The position numbers were made by a program, and so were the translations under genes. Source: Bosea sp. RAC05 (lineage in GTDB: Bacteria; Pseudomonadota; Alphaproteobacteria; Rhizobiales; Beijerinckiaceae). Taken from it: a stretch of DNA of 64,000 bases. Every line of letters starts with the position of its first letter. The stretch's first letter is position 1. Shown here piece after piece: positions 1 to 9,897 of the stretch. A model generated the notes under the pieces. That model made no database searches. It worked only from the letters and a program-made list of their open reading frames with translations, and was not told where the DNA came from. The stretch spans positions 743,501-807,500 of the forward strand of contig NZ_CP016464.1 of assembly GCF_001713455.1 (NCBI RefSeq), in the 5' to 3' direction.

Positions 1-16
1 GATCAGGGAGGTTATA

Positions 17-1054
17 ATGCAGACGCAGTCCTGGCTCCGGGCCGGCCTCTTCGCCGCGCTCGCCACCGCTTCCTTCGGGGCCGCTCCGGCCCAGGCGCAG
101 GGGTCCCTCGTGCTCTACTGTTCCGTTCAGGAGGAGTGGTGCCGGCCGATGGCCCAGGCCTTCGAGAAGGAGACCGGCATCAAGGTTTCGATGACTCGCA
201 AGAGCTCCGGCGAGACCTATGCCCAGATCAAGGCCGAATCCTCGAACCCCCGTGGCGACATCTGGTGGGGCGGCACCGGCGATCCCCATCTCCAGGCCGC
301 CGAGGAGGGCTTGAGCGAGGCCTATGAGAGCCCGCGCAACGCCGATCTGCACGACTGGGCTGTGAAGCAGTGGAAGCAGTCCAAGGGCCGTACCATCGGC
401 GTCTATGCCGGCGCGCTCGGCTTCGGCTTCAACACCAAGCAGGTCGCCTCCCGCAAGATCGACGAGCCGAAATGCTGGGCCGACCTGATCAAGGCCAATC
501 TCAAGGACGAGGTCCAGGTCGCCGATCCGAACTCGTCGGGCACCTCTTACACGATGCTGGCCACGCTCGTGCAGCTGATGGGCGAGGACAAGGCCTTCGA
601 CTACCTCAAGGCCCTACACAAGAACATCAACCAGTACACCAAGTCGGGCGCCGCGCCGGCCAAGGCGACGAGCCTCGGCGAGACCACCGTCGGCATCACC
701 TTCATGCACGACATGGTGACGATGGTCGTCGATGGCGGCCCGGTGAAGGTCGTCGCCCCCTGCGAGGGAACGGGCTACGAGATCGGCTCGATGTCCATGA
801 TCAAGGGCGCCCGCAATCCCGAAAGCGCCAAGAAGTTCTATGACTGGGCGCTGACGCCGGCCGCTCAGGCCCTGGCGACGCAGGCGAAGTCCTTCCAGGT
901 GCCGTCCAACAAGAGCGTGGTGCCGCCCCCGCAGGCGCCGAAGCTCGAGGAGGTCAAGCTGATCGACTACGACTTCGCCAAATACGGCTCGTCGGCCGAG
1001 CGTACGCGCCTGCTCAGCAAGTGGGACCGTGAGGTCAAGGTGCTGCCGAAGTAA
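17..1054 (+). CDS. ABC transporter periplasmic substrate-binding protein (AfuA/FbpA-like)
   Basis: Extracellular solute-binding protein of the ferric-iron/spermidine-like class, 345 aa, with a signal peptide of about 27 residues ending near AQAQG. The mature part opens with the LVLYCSVQEEW segment typical of Fbp/Afu binding proteins and continues with the IWWGGTGDPH region. A GGGAGG-type ribosome site lies just before the ATG. It is the first gene of a three-gene importer (binding protein, fused permease, ATPase). The partner permease is one long fused protein, as in AfuABC, whose binding protein in Actinobacillus takes sugar phosphates rather than iron; FbpABC-like iron uptake is the other reading. 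The ligand cannot be decided from sequence alone. Anything upstream is outside the window. Confidence 0.85.
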   Translation: MQTQSWLRAGLFAALATASFGAAPAQAQGSLVLYCSVQEEWCRPMAQAFEKETGIKVSMTRKSSGETYAQIKAESSNPRGDIWWGGTGDPHLQAAEEGLSEAYESPRNADLHDWAVKQWKQSKGRTIGVYAGALGFGFNTKQVASRKIDEPKCWADLIKANLKDEVQVADPNSSGTSYTMLATLVQLMGEDKAFDYLKALHKNINQYTKSGAAPAKATSLGETTVGITFMHDMVTMVVDGGPVKVVAPCEGTGYEIGSMSMIKGARNPESAKKFYDWALTPAAQALATQAKSFQVPSNKSVVPPPQAPKLEEVKLIDYDFAKYGSSAERTRLLSKWDREVKVLPK

Positions 1055-1092
1055 GCACGGCGACGCAGGGCGGACGACGGGGGGAAGCCGCG

Positions 1093-3300
1093 ATGCGCGG
1101 AACGACGAAGCTCGTGCTCGTGATGGGCTGGCTCGGCTACGGCCTGCTGCCCTGGTATCTCGTCGAGCGTGCGAGTCTCGTCAGCGTCGCCTGGCTGAGC
1201 GGCTATCCCTTCGGCCGGGCCGGCACGGCCCTGGCGCTTGCGCTCTCGGGCGGGGCGCCCTGGCTGCTGCCGGTCGGACTGGCGCTGCTGGCCGCGACGG
1301 TGGCGAGCGGGCTGCGCGACGAGAAGATCGTGGCGCGCATCCTGATCCTGGCGGGGGCGGCCGGCATCGCGCTGTTCTTCGCGCAGGGCTTCGCCATCGG
1401 CATCCGCGGCCAGGGCATTCCCGGGCTGGCGGCGCTGCTCGGAGGGGCCGGCGCGGCCCAGCCGGGCATGGGGGCCGGCGCCTTTCTCTGTGTCCTGTCG
1501 CTGCTGCTGCTGCTCTGTCACGGCCTGGCCTATCGCGGCTATTGCCGCGGCGACCTGTTCACCACCAGCGCCATCGGCATCATCGTGCTGCTGATCGGGC
1601 TGTTCATCTTCTTCCCGGTCGTGACCGTGCTGGAGAGCGCGCTGATCGACCAGAACGGCGCCTTCGCGCTCTCGGCCTTCACCAGCCGCTTCTTCGATTC
1701 CTCGATCTGGGGCCTGGGCTGCCTCACCGCCAACACCAATTGCGGCGTGGCCTGGAACACGCTGTTCCTGGCGGTTCTCTGCGGTGTCATCACGACGCTG
1801 CTGGGGCTCGCCTGCGCCCTGCTGATCCTGCGCACCGGCATGCCGGGCAAGCGGGTGATGCGGGCGCTGACCGTGCTGCCGATCATCACGCCGCCCTTCG
1901 TCATCGGTCTCGCGCTGATCCTGCTCTTCGGCCGCTCGGGCATGGTCTCGAACCTGATGTATGAGTGGTTCGACGTCCCCCGCTCGCGCTGGATCTACGG
2001 CCTTCCCGGCGTGCTGTTGGCGCAGGTGCTGGCCTTCGCGCCGATCGCCTTCCTGGTGCTGATCGGCGTCGTGCAGGGCATCAGCCCGAGCCTCGAGGAA
2101 GCCTCGCAGACGCTCGGCGCCAAGCGCTGGCAGACCTTCCGGACCGTGACCTGGCCCCTGCTCAAGCCCGGCATCGCCAACGCCTTCCTGCTCGGCTTCG
2201 TCGAGAGCATGGCCGATTTCGGCAACCCGCTCGTGCTGGGCGGCAATTACGAGGTGCTCTCGACCAAGATCTTCTTTGCCGTGGTCGGAGCCTCGCACAA
2301 CCAGGGCCAGGCGGCCGTGCTGGCGATCGTGCTGCTCGGCTTCACGCTCGGAGCCTTCTGGGTCCAGCAGCGCTGGCTCGGCGGGAAATCCTACACGACG
2401 GTGACCGGCAAGGGCGATTCCGGCCTGCCGACGCCGCTGCCGCGGCGCGTCTCCTGGCTCGCCGGCCTCGTCATCCTGCCCTGGGTCGCGCTGACCTTCG
2501 TGATCTACCTGGTCATCCTGATCGGCGGCTTCGTCAAGGCGATGGGCCGCGACTACACGCCGACGCTGGAGCATTACCGCACCGGCTTCTCGATCGACTG
2601 GAGCCGCGGCCTGTTCTTCGAGGGAGCGGCCTGGGATTCCTTCTTCACCACGATCAAGATCGCCGCCATCTCGGCGCCGCTGACGGCGGTGATCGGCCTG
2701 ATCACGGCCTATCTGCTGACACGGCAGCGCTTCGCAGGGCGCTCCGCGCTCGAATTCGCGACGATGCTCTCCTTCGCGATTCCCGGCACCGTGATCGGCG
2801 TCGCCTACATCCTGGCCTTCAACGTGCCGCCGATCGAGATCACCGGCACGGGGCTGATCCTCGTGCTCGCCTTCGTCTTCCGCAACATGCCGGTCGGCGT
2901 CCGCTCCGGCATCGCCGGCCTGTCGCAGATCGACAAGAGCCTCGACGAGGCCTCGACCACGCTGCGGGCCCGCTCCTTCACCACGCTCTGGCGCATCATG
3001 CTGCCGCTGCTCAAGCCGGCGCTCGTCTCGGCGCTGGTTTATTCCTTCGTTCGCGCGATGACGGCCGTCAGCGCCGTGATCTTCCTGGTCTCGGCCGAGT
3101 ACAACCTCGCCACCGCCTACATCGTCGGGCGCGTCGAGGCCGGCGAGTTCGGGCTCGCGATCGCCTATTCCTCGGTGCTCATCGTCTTCATGGCGTTCGG
3201 CATCGGCCTGATTCAGTTGGGCGTCGGCGAGCGCAAGCTCGGGCGCCGGAAGGCCGTCGCGGCGGTGGCCACGCCGGTGCCCGCTCCGGCGGTCGGATAA
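1093..3300 (+). CDS. ABC transporter permease, fused double-domain (AfuB/FbpB-like)
   Basis: Inner-membrane permease of 735 aa carrying two complete binding-protein-dependent transport domains in one chain. The first EAA-type loop is EEASQTLGAKRWQTFRTVTWP at about residues 335-355 and the second is DEASTTLRARSFTTLWRIMLP at about 617-637. Each lies inside a set of hydrophobic segments, and extra N-terminal membrane segments (roughly residues 1-180) precede the first domain. The gene starts 38 nt after the binding-protein gene and ends 13 nt before the ATPase start, so the three are one operon. A fused permease fits AfuB and the long FbpB-type proteins. The substrate is unknown. Confidence 0.88.
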   Translation: MRGTTKLVLVMGWLGYGLLPWYLVERASLVSVAWLSGYPFGRAGTALALALSGGAPWLLPVGLALLAATVASGLRDEKIVARILILAGAAGIALFFAQGFAIGIRGQGIPGLAALLGGAGAAQPGMGAGAFLCVLSLLLLLCHGLAYRGYCRGDLFTTSAIGIIVLLIGLFIFFPVVTVLESALIDQNGAFALSAFTSRFFDSSIWGLGCLTANTNCGVAWNTLFLAVLCGVITTLLGLACALLILRTGMPGKRVMRALTVLPIITPPFVIGLALILLFGRSGMVSNLMYEWFDVPRSRWIYGLPGVLLAQVLAFAPIAFLVLIGVVQGISPSLEEASQTLGAKRWQTFRTVTWPLLKPGIANAFLLGFVESMADFGNPLVLGGNYEVLSTKIFFAVVGASHNQGQAAVLAIVLLGFTLGAFWVQQRWLGGKSYTTVTGKGDSGLPTPLPRRVSWLAGLVILPWVALTFVIYLVILIGGFVKAMGRDYTPTLEHYRTGFSIDWSRGLFFEGAAWDSFFTTIKIAAISAPLTAVIGLITAYLLTRQRFAGRSALEFATMLSFAIPGTVIGVAYILAFNVPPIEITGTGLILVLAFVFRNMPVGVRSGIAGLSQIDKSLDEASTTLRARSFTTLWRIMLPLLKPALVSALVYSFVRAMTAVSAVIFLVSAEYNLATAYIVGRVEAGEFGLAIAYSSVLIVFMAFGIGLIQLGVGERKLGRRKAVAAVATPVPAPAVG

Positions 3301-3313
3301 GGACAGCGTGACC

Positions 3314-4381
<1,068 letters not shown>

Positions 4382-4526
4382 GCACAACCGCCGCCGGATG
4401 AGGCAGTTTCCCGCGCCGTGCCGCAACATCAGCACATTCTGCGCGCAAGAGAGCTAAGTTGGCTAATGAAAAAGCGGCCATGATGCGGTAGTTTCGCCAT
4501 CCGAAGCGGAGAAAGACCCGGCTGCG

Positions 4527-6251
4527 ATGACCACCAACGACAGCGCGACGATGATCCTGTTCCACCTCGCCGGCGGCGTCGCGCTGCTGATCTGGTCGGT
4601 GCGGCTGGTCCGGACGGGGGCGATGCGCGCCTTCGGCGCTTCGCTCAGGCAGGCCTTGCAGAGCTTCACGCGCAACCGCTTTGCCGCCTTCGGCAGCGGC
4701 GCCGCCGTCACCATCGTGCTGCAGAGCTCGACCGCGACGACCCTGCTCGTCTCCTCCTTCGCCGCCCGCAAGCTCATCGCACCGGCGATGGCACTGGCGG
4801 TCCTGCTCGGCGCCAATCTCGGCACCTCGCTCGCGGCCTTCGTCATCTCGATGGACCTCGGCTGGCTCTGGGGGCTCTGCCTCGCCATCGGCGTGGCGCT
4901 CTATCTCGGCCACGAGGCGATGGACCGGGCGCGCAACATCGGCCGCATCCTGGTCGGCATCGGCCTGATCCTGCTCGCCTTGATCGAGCTGAACGGCGCG
5001 GCGGCACCGCTCGCCCAGTCGCCGACCTTCCGCACCCTGCTCACGGCGCTGGGCAGCGAGCCGCTGCTGGCGGTCGTCGTCGCGGCGGCCGCGACCTGGC
5101 TGACGCATTCCAGCATCGCCATCGTGCTGCTGATCGTCACCTTCGCCTCGTCGGGCCTCGTCCCACCGGCGACGGCGCTGACGCTGGTCGTCGGCGCCAA
5201 TCTCGGCAATGCGCTGATCCCGGTGCTGGACCAGCTCGGCGCGCCCGTCGCGCAGCGCCGGGCGGCCGTCGCCAATCTGGCGACGCGGCTGCTGCTGGCG
5301 CTGATAGTGCTGCCCTTCGTGGCGCCCCTGTCGAAATGGCTGCTGGGGCTGCCGTTTGCGGATGCGCGGCTGGCCATCGAGTTCCATCTCGCCCTCAACC
5401 TGGTGGGCGCGCTGGTCTTCCTGCCCTTCGTGCATCCGATCGCCGCCCTCGTCTCGCGTCTCATGCCGGATCGTGCCGTTGCCGAGACGGTGGTGGCGCC
5501 TCGCTATCTCGACACCAACGCGCTCGACAGCCCGACCGAGGCCCTCGCCTGCGCCATGCGCGAGGCGCTGCATCTCGGCGACCGCGTCGAGGGCATGCTG
5601 CGCGACACCATGACCCTGCTGGAGAAAGACGAGCTCAGGCTCTCGCGCGCGATCGCGGAGGCCGATGACGGCGTCGACACCATCCATGAATCGATCAAGC
5701 TCTATCTCGTGCGGGTCTCGCGCAACGAGCTGACCGACGAGGAGGGGCGCCGCCTGCTGGAGATCATCACCCTGATCACCAATCTCGAGCATATCGGCGA
5801 CATCATCGACAAGAATCTGCGCGAGCTGGCCGAGAAGAAGATCCGCAAGCGCTACTCCTTCTCGCCCGAGGGGCTGGCGGAGATCCGCGACTTCCACCAG
5901 CGCGTCGCCGCGGGGCTCGGGCTGGCGCTCAACGTCTTCGCGACCCGCGACCTCGCCCTCGCGCGCCAGCTCTTCGCCGAGAAGGCGACGATGCGGGAGG
6001 CCGAGCGCCGGGCCACCGAAAGCCATTTCGAGCGGCTGCGCGACGGGCGGCCGGAATCGATCGAGACCAGCGCCATCCATCTCGACATCATCCGCGATCT
6101 CAAGCGCATCCACGGCCATGTCGCCTCGATCGGCTATCCGATCCTGGAGGGCGCCAATGTCCTGCGCGAAAGCCGGCTGATGGAGAGCAAGGAGGGTCGC
6201 GCGAGGCAGGAGCGCGATGCGCTGCTGCCGGCGCCCCAGACGGGCCGGTGA
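4527..6251 (+). CDS. Na/Pi cotransporter family protein with C-terminal PhoU-like domain
   Basis: Integral membrane protein of 574 aa related to NptA/YjbB sodium-phosphate cotransporters. The two inverted Na/Pi repeats are visible: QSSTATT with GANLGTS at about residues 66-100, and THSSIA with GANLGNA at about 193-230. Membrane segments fill the first ~310 residues. The remaining ~250 residues are helical and charged, resembling PhoU (LITNLEHIGDIIDKNL). Family members move phosphate with sodium, often outward. It is a single gene with no operon partner: 145 bp separate it from the ABC operon, and it converges on the Nudix gene 19 bp downstream. No phosphate-regulon site was recognised upstream. 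Confidence 0.9.
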   Translation: MTTNDSATMILFHLAGGVALLIWSVRLVRTGAMRAFGASLRQALQSFTRNRFAAFGSGAAVTIVLQSSTATTLLVSSFAARKLIAPAMALAVLLGANLGTSLAAFVISMDLGWLWGLCLAIGVALYLGHEAMDRARNIGRILVGIGLILLALIELNGAAAPLAQSPTFRTLLTALGSEPLLAVVVAAAATWLTHSSIAIVLLIVTFASSGLVPPATALTLVVGANLGNALIPVLDQLGAPVAQRRAAVANLATRLLLALIVLPFVAPLSKWLLGLPFADARLAIEFHLALNLVGALVFLPFVHPIAALVSRLMPDRAVAETVVAPRYLDTNALDSPTEALACAMREALHLGDRVEGMLRDTMTLLEKDELRLSRAIAEADDGVDTIHESIKLYLVRVSRNELTDEEGRRLLEIITLITNLEHIGDIIDKNLRELAEKKIRKRYSFSPEGLAEIRDFHQRVAAGLGLALNVFATRDLALARQLFAEKATMREAERRATESHFERLRDGRPESIETSAIHLDIIRDLKRIHGHVASIGYPILEGANVLRESRLMESKEGRARQERDALLPAPQTGR

Positions 6252-6270
6252 GGCCGGGCGCCTCGGGCGG

Positions 6271-6714
6271 TCAGGCCGCGGAGGCGAGGCTGACGTTGCG
6301 GATCGCCGAGGCGAGTTCCGGCTCGTCGACGAGGTCGGCGGCATCCTCGGGGCTGAACCACCGGCTCTCGCGCTGGCCCTGTTCCGCCCAGGTCGGCAGC
6401 TGCCGCTCGACGTCCAGCAGGAACAGCGTCACTTCGCACAGCACGAAATGGTCGGACATGCGCTTCCAGTAGCTGTAGCGCCCCGCGGGTTCCTTGACGA
6501 TGTGGCCGACGACGCCGGCCTCCTCATAGGCCTCGCGCGCCGCCGCCTCCGGATCGGTCAACCCCTTGATCGGCCAGCCCTTGGGGACGATCCAGCGGCG
6601 GGTGGTGCGCGATGTGACGAGCAGAACCTCCAGGCCGCCCCCCGGCAGGCGCCGGATCGGCATGGCCGCGATCTGCGACCGGATCGTGCCGGGAAGGCCC
6701 TTCTTCTTCTTCAT
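6271..6714 (-). CDS. Nudix hydrolase family protein
   Basis: Nudix-fold protein of 147 aa that would hydrolyse a nucleoside-diphosphate-linked compound. The Nudix helix is recognisable as REAYEEAGVVG, preceded by PKGWPIKGLTDPEAAA. The first glutamate of the G-x5-E-x7-REUxEExGU box is replaced: the residue eight before the REU arginine is Leu, not Glu. The metal-binding REUxEE core is intact. This VPKGWP form is, from memory, common in alphaproteobacterial diphosphoinositol-phosphatase-like (DIPP) Nudix proteins, so it is likely a subfamily trait and not damage. A very basic N-terminus (MKKKKGLP) follows the start. A perfect palindrome lies about 86 bp upstream. Substrate unknown. Confidence 0.85.
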   Translation of the reverse strand: MKKKKGLPGTIRSQIAAMPIRRLPGGGLEVLLVTSRTTRRWIVPKGWPIKGLTDPEAAAREAYEEAGVVGHIVKEPAGRYSYWKRMSDHFVLCEVTLFLLDVERQLPTWAEQGQRESRWFSPEDAADLVDEPELASAIRNVSLASAA

Positions 6715-6799
6715 CGGTCGCTGCTGCCCTCGCCCCTAAGGGCGGCTGCGGCTGATTCGGCCCGCCGCCTCGATGGTTCAAATATTGCGCCAACGCGCT

Positions 6800-6823
6800 C
6801 ATATGGAAAGCATATTCCATATG
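6800..6823. promoter_or_regulatory. Perfect palindrome upstream of the Nudix gene, possible operator
   Basis: Two 9-bp arms, CATATGGAA (6800-6808) and TTCCATATG (6815-6823), are exact inverted copies around a 6-bp spacer. The site is AT-rich in a GC-rich neighbourhood and sits in the 173-bp gap between the peptidase gene (6888-8177) and the start of the Nudix gene (6714), both read leftward. A dimeric regulator controlling the Nudix gene would fit. It has no T tract and is not GC-rich, so a terminator is less likely. The cognate protein is unknown. Confidence 0.5.
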
Positions 6824-6887
6824 TCGCTCTGACGCATTTGGGGGCTGGGCCGGATGAAACAAGAGGCGGCTGCGTCGCAGACGTCGC

Positions 6888-8177
6888 TCAGGCGGAGAGG
6901 GGCTCGACCCCGCACCATTCGGCGACGAACAGGGCCATGGCGCCGGTGATGCGCTTGACCGAGGCGAGGCTCACCCGCTCGTCGAAAGCGTGGATGTTCT
7001 CGCCCATCGGCCCGTAGCAGAGCGCCGGTATCTTGTCGTAGAGCGCATGCACGCGGGCATCGAGATAGGCCGGCGTCATGAAGGATTGCAGCGGCTTGCC
7101 CAGAGCCGCCTCATGCGCCCGGCCGAGCACGGCCTCCGCCTCGCTGCCGGGCTCGAGCACATAACCCTCGGCCCAGAAGCCGTTGAAGGTCACCTTGGGC
7201 GGGTTGTTGGCGAGGAAGCTGTCGGCGCGGGAGGCGGTGCGGATGCAGTCCTCGATGCGCTGGGCGATCTCCGGCGCCGTGACGCCGGGATAGAGCCCGA
7301 CGCGGCAATCGACGCGGCACCAGCACGGCACGGAGGAGGCCCAGTCGCCGCCCTCGATCTTGCCGATGTTCAGGTTGATCGGGTGGGCCTGGTCCTCGAA
7401 ATGCGCGCGCCCGGCCTTCTCGGCGTTGAGCTCCTCCTCGAGCCTGCGCAGCGCGGCGATCACCCGGTAGGCGGCGTCGATCGCATTGGCGCCGGCCCCC
7501 ATCTCGCGCACATGCACGGGCACGCCGCGCACCTCGAACTGGAACCAGATCACGCCGGCATTGGCGCGGCACAGCATCTCGTATTCCGGCTCGGGAATCA
7601 GTGCGGCCTGCGCACGATAGCCGCGCAGATGCGTCATCAGCGCGCCATTGCCGGTCGATTCCTCCTCGACCACCGATTCCAGATAGAGCGTCGCCGCCGG
7701 CTGCAGCCCGATCCGCCGAAGCGCGTCGAGGCAGGCGAAATTGGCGCCGTGGCCGGCCTTCATGTCGGCGCTGCCGCGGCCGTAGAGCCAGTCGCCCTCG
7801 ATCACGGGATCGAAGGGCGCATGGGTCCACTGATCGACCGGGCCGGTCGGCACCACGTCGACATGCGCCTGCAGGATGAGCGAGCGCCCAGTCTCCACGC
7901 GCGGATGGTGGATGCCGACCACGATCGGCGCATCGGAATGATGCTCCGAGAATGGTCCGCCGCCGGGATGGGCCTTGATCGCCGCCTCGTCCATCTTGAA
8001 GCGGTCCAGCGTGAAACCACGCTCCTTCAGCGCCCGGAAGACGAAGTCCTGGCAGGCATGTTCTTCACCCCGCAGCGAGGGAAAGCGGATCAGTTCCTGC
8101 GTGAAGGCGATCTGCTCGGCGAAGCCGGCCTCGACCGAGGCGAGGATCCTGTCACGCAGGGCGGGGGCGAGAGGCAT
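6888..8177 (-). CDS. M20-family deacylase/peptidase (ArgE/DapE-like)
   Basis: Metallopeptidase of 429 aa of the ArgE/DapE/ACY1 family, which removes acyl or aminoacyl groups from amino-acid-like substrates using two zinc or cobalt ions. The metal-site motifs are present in order: HVDVVP (first His/Asp), LYGRGSADMKAG (bridging Asp) and ESVVEEESTGNG (catalytic and ligand Glu). A dimerisation lid domain spans roughly residues 205-330. It stands alone: the cytochrome gene reads away in the same direction from 8706, and the gap to the Nudix gene is 173 bp. It is too generic to separate acetylornithine deacetylase from related N-acyl-amino-acid deacylases. Confidence 0.88.
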   Translation of the reverse strand: MPLAPALRDRILASVEAGFAEQIAFTQELIRFPSLRGEEHACQDFVFRALKERGFTLDRFKMDEAAIKAHPGGGPFSEHHSDAPIVVGIHHPRVETGRSLILQAHVDVVPTGPVDQWTHAPFDPVIEGDWLYGRGSADMKAGHGANFACLDALRRIGLQPAATLYLESVVEEESTGNGALMTHLRGYRAQAALIPEPEYEMLCRANAGVIWFQFEVRGVPVHVREMGAGANAIDAAYRVIAALRRLEEELNAEKAGRAHFEDQAHPINLNIGKIEGGDWASSVPCWCRVDCRVGLYPGVTAPEIAQRIEDCIRTASRADSFLANNPPKVTFNGFWAEGYVLEPGSEAEAVLGRAHEAALGKPLQSFMTPAYLDARVHALYDKIPALCYGPMGENIHAFDERVSLASVKRITGAMALFVAEWCGVEPLSA

Positions 8178-8313
8178 GGGCGGGGCTCCGTCGCGAGGGA
8201 GCGCCGAGTTCGGGGCCTTCCAGAGACCGCGTCAACCCACGCCGTCGAGGGGGTGCGATGCCGCCAACGCGCTGGCACCGCGCCGCCCCCGGTCGCCGTC
8301 CGGAAGGGGCGGC

Positions 8314-8706
8314 TCAGAGCTTCTTGCCGTCCTTGTCGAACTGCTTGAGGAAGGCCGTCAGATCGGCGATTTCCTTCTCGTTCTTGATGCCGGCGAAGAC
8401 CATCTTGGTGCCCGGGATCTTGGCGCGCGGGTCCTTGATGTACTCGGCGAAGACCGCCTCGTCCCAGGTGATGCCGGAGTTCTTGTTGGCGACCGAATAG
8501 CTGTAGCCCTCGACCGTGCCGGCCTGGCGCCCGAACAGCCCGTTGAGCTGCGGACCGACGATGTTCTTGGCGGTCTCGCCGATCTGGTGGCAGGCGCGGC
8601 ACTTGTTCCAGGAGCGCTCGCCGGCGGCGACGTCCTGGGCCGTTGCGGGCGCGGCGAGGGCGGGGGCGAACAGGGCGGCCAGCAGGGCGAGGCGAATGGC
8701 GGTCAT
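8314..8706 (-). CDS. Class I c-type cytochrome, periplasmic
   Basis: Small exported electron carrier of 130 aa. The signal peptide is residues 1-23 (MTAIRLALLAALFAPALA...). The single haem site is CRACH at residues 36-40, and a KMVFAGIK segment supplies the methionine axial ligand, as in cytochrome c2/c550 proteins. The ORF extends upstream in frame to 8772, but the ATG at 8706 has AAGGACC before it and gives a clean signal peptide, so the shorter start was taken. No oxidase or dehydrogenase lies beside it, so its redox partner is unknown. Confidence 0.9.
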   Translation of the reverse strand: MTAIRLALLAALFAPALAAPATAQDVAAGERSWNKCRACHQIGETAKNIVGPQLNGLFGRQAGTVEGYSYSVANKNSGITWDEAVFAEYIKDPRAKIPGTKMVFAGIKNEKEIADLTAFLKQFDKDGKKL

Positions 8707-8823
8707 GCGAAGGTCCTTGGCGTTAAGGCGCGGGATCGGCGAGCGGCCGTCCCTCGGATTGGCATAATCCAAAGAGAGAGGCTGCCTAGGGGCTAATTCG
8801 CCGCGCCCCGTTCCGGTTCCGCG

Positions 8824-9654
8824 TCAGTCCAGCCGGCCGATCCAGTCGGCCACCGTCGAGGTGAAGGCGTCCGGCCGCGAAATCGGGAAGAGATGCCCGC
8901 CGGAGTCGAGCATGGTCTTGGCGCAGCCGGGCAGTGCCGCCGCCAGATCCTCCTGCAGGAAGGCGGGCACGACCATGTCGTCGCGGGCGCCGAGCACGAG
9001 CACCGGCAGGGCGAGTGCGGCGGCCTGCGCGGTCCCGTCGAAGGCGAGCAGCGCGTCGATGCGCTCGGCCATCACCGACTGCTGCTGCACCGTCAGCGGC
9101 GCCGCGGCCAGGGCCGCCTCGTAGATGTGCCAGTTCGCCTCGATCCAGGCCGGAGGATAGGCGCAGAGCACGGACGTCGCGGCATAAGCCTGGGGATGGC
9201 TCCCGAGGATATCGCGGCGTGCGCCGAAATAGGCGGCCATGTAGCGGCTCGGCTTCAACCAGCTCCCACTCAGGATCAGCCCCTCGACGCGCCCCGGTGC
9301 GAGCTGCGCGAGCGACAACGCGATGCAGCCCCCGGTCGAGTGGCCGAGCACCACTGCCTGCTCGATACCGGCCTCGTCGAGCACGCTCACGCAGTCCTGG
9401 GCCAGCGTCTCGATGCTGCAAGGCGCTTTGCCGCGCGTGCTGGCGGCGAGTCCGCGCTGGTCGAAGCGCAGCACGCGGAAGGACCGCGCCAGCGTCTCGG
9501 AGATGCTCGCCCAGAAGCCGGCGGTTCCGCCGAGGCCGGTCACCAGCAGCAGCGGTCGGCCCCGGCCCTCGGCAAAGACGCGCAGCACGGCGCCATCGGC
9601 CGTCCGCGCGTCGAACTGGGCCGGCACGGGCCGGTCGCTCGGCTGTGGGTTCAT
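8824..9654 (-). CDS. Alpha/beta-fold hydrolase
   Basis: Cytoplasmic alpha/beta hydrolase of 276 aa. The nucleophile elbow is GHSTGG with Ser at about residue 106. The oxyanion region is TGLGGTAGFW near residue 40, and the late GGH motif (DSGGHLFPIS) carries the catalytic His. The family includes 3-oxoadipate enol-lactonase-like esterases and other small-ester hydrolases. The ORF is open upstream to 9837, but AAGGAGGT directly before the ATG at 9654 settles the start. It is divergent from the FecR gene with a 243-bp gap. Substrate unknown. Confidence 0.87.
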   Translation of the reverse strand: MNPQPSDRPVPAQFDARTADGAVLRVFAEGRGRPLLLVTGLGGTAGFWASISETLARSFRVLRFDQRGLAASTRGKAPCSIETLAQDCVSVLDEAGIEQAVVLGHSTGGCIALSLAQLAPGRVEGLILSGSWLKPSRYMAAYFGARRDILGSHPQAYAATSVLCAYPPAWIEANWHIYEAALAAAPLTVQQQSVMAERIDALLAFDGTAQAAALALPVLVLGARDDMVVPAFLQEDLAAALPGCAKTMLDSGGHLFPISRPDAFTSTVADWIGRLD

Positions 9655-9897
9655 GGGGCAACCTCCTTCGACGCCGGTGCGCTGCGGCCCGGACTTGCGC
9701 CAAGGATGACGCAGGCGGCGGGGTGCCGCCATGGTCGCAGCGGCAGGGGAGAGACGCAGTCGGCGCAGGGCGGTGTCGCTTGAACCGTGCAGCGCTCTCG
9801 AGCGACCGAAGAAGGATCGGCGCCATCCCGCGCGCATCGCTTGACCGCGTGCCGTCGATCATGGGCAACTGCGTCCGGGCGAACGAAGGCGACGAGC

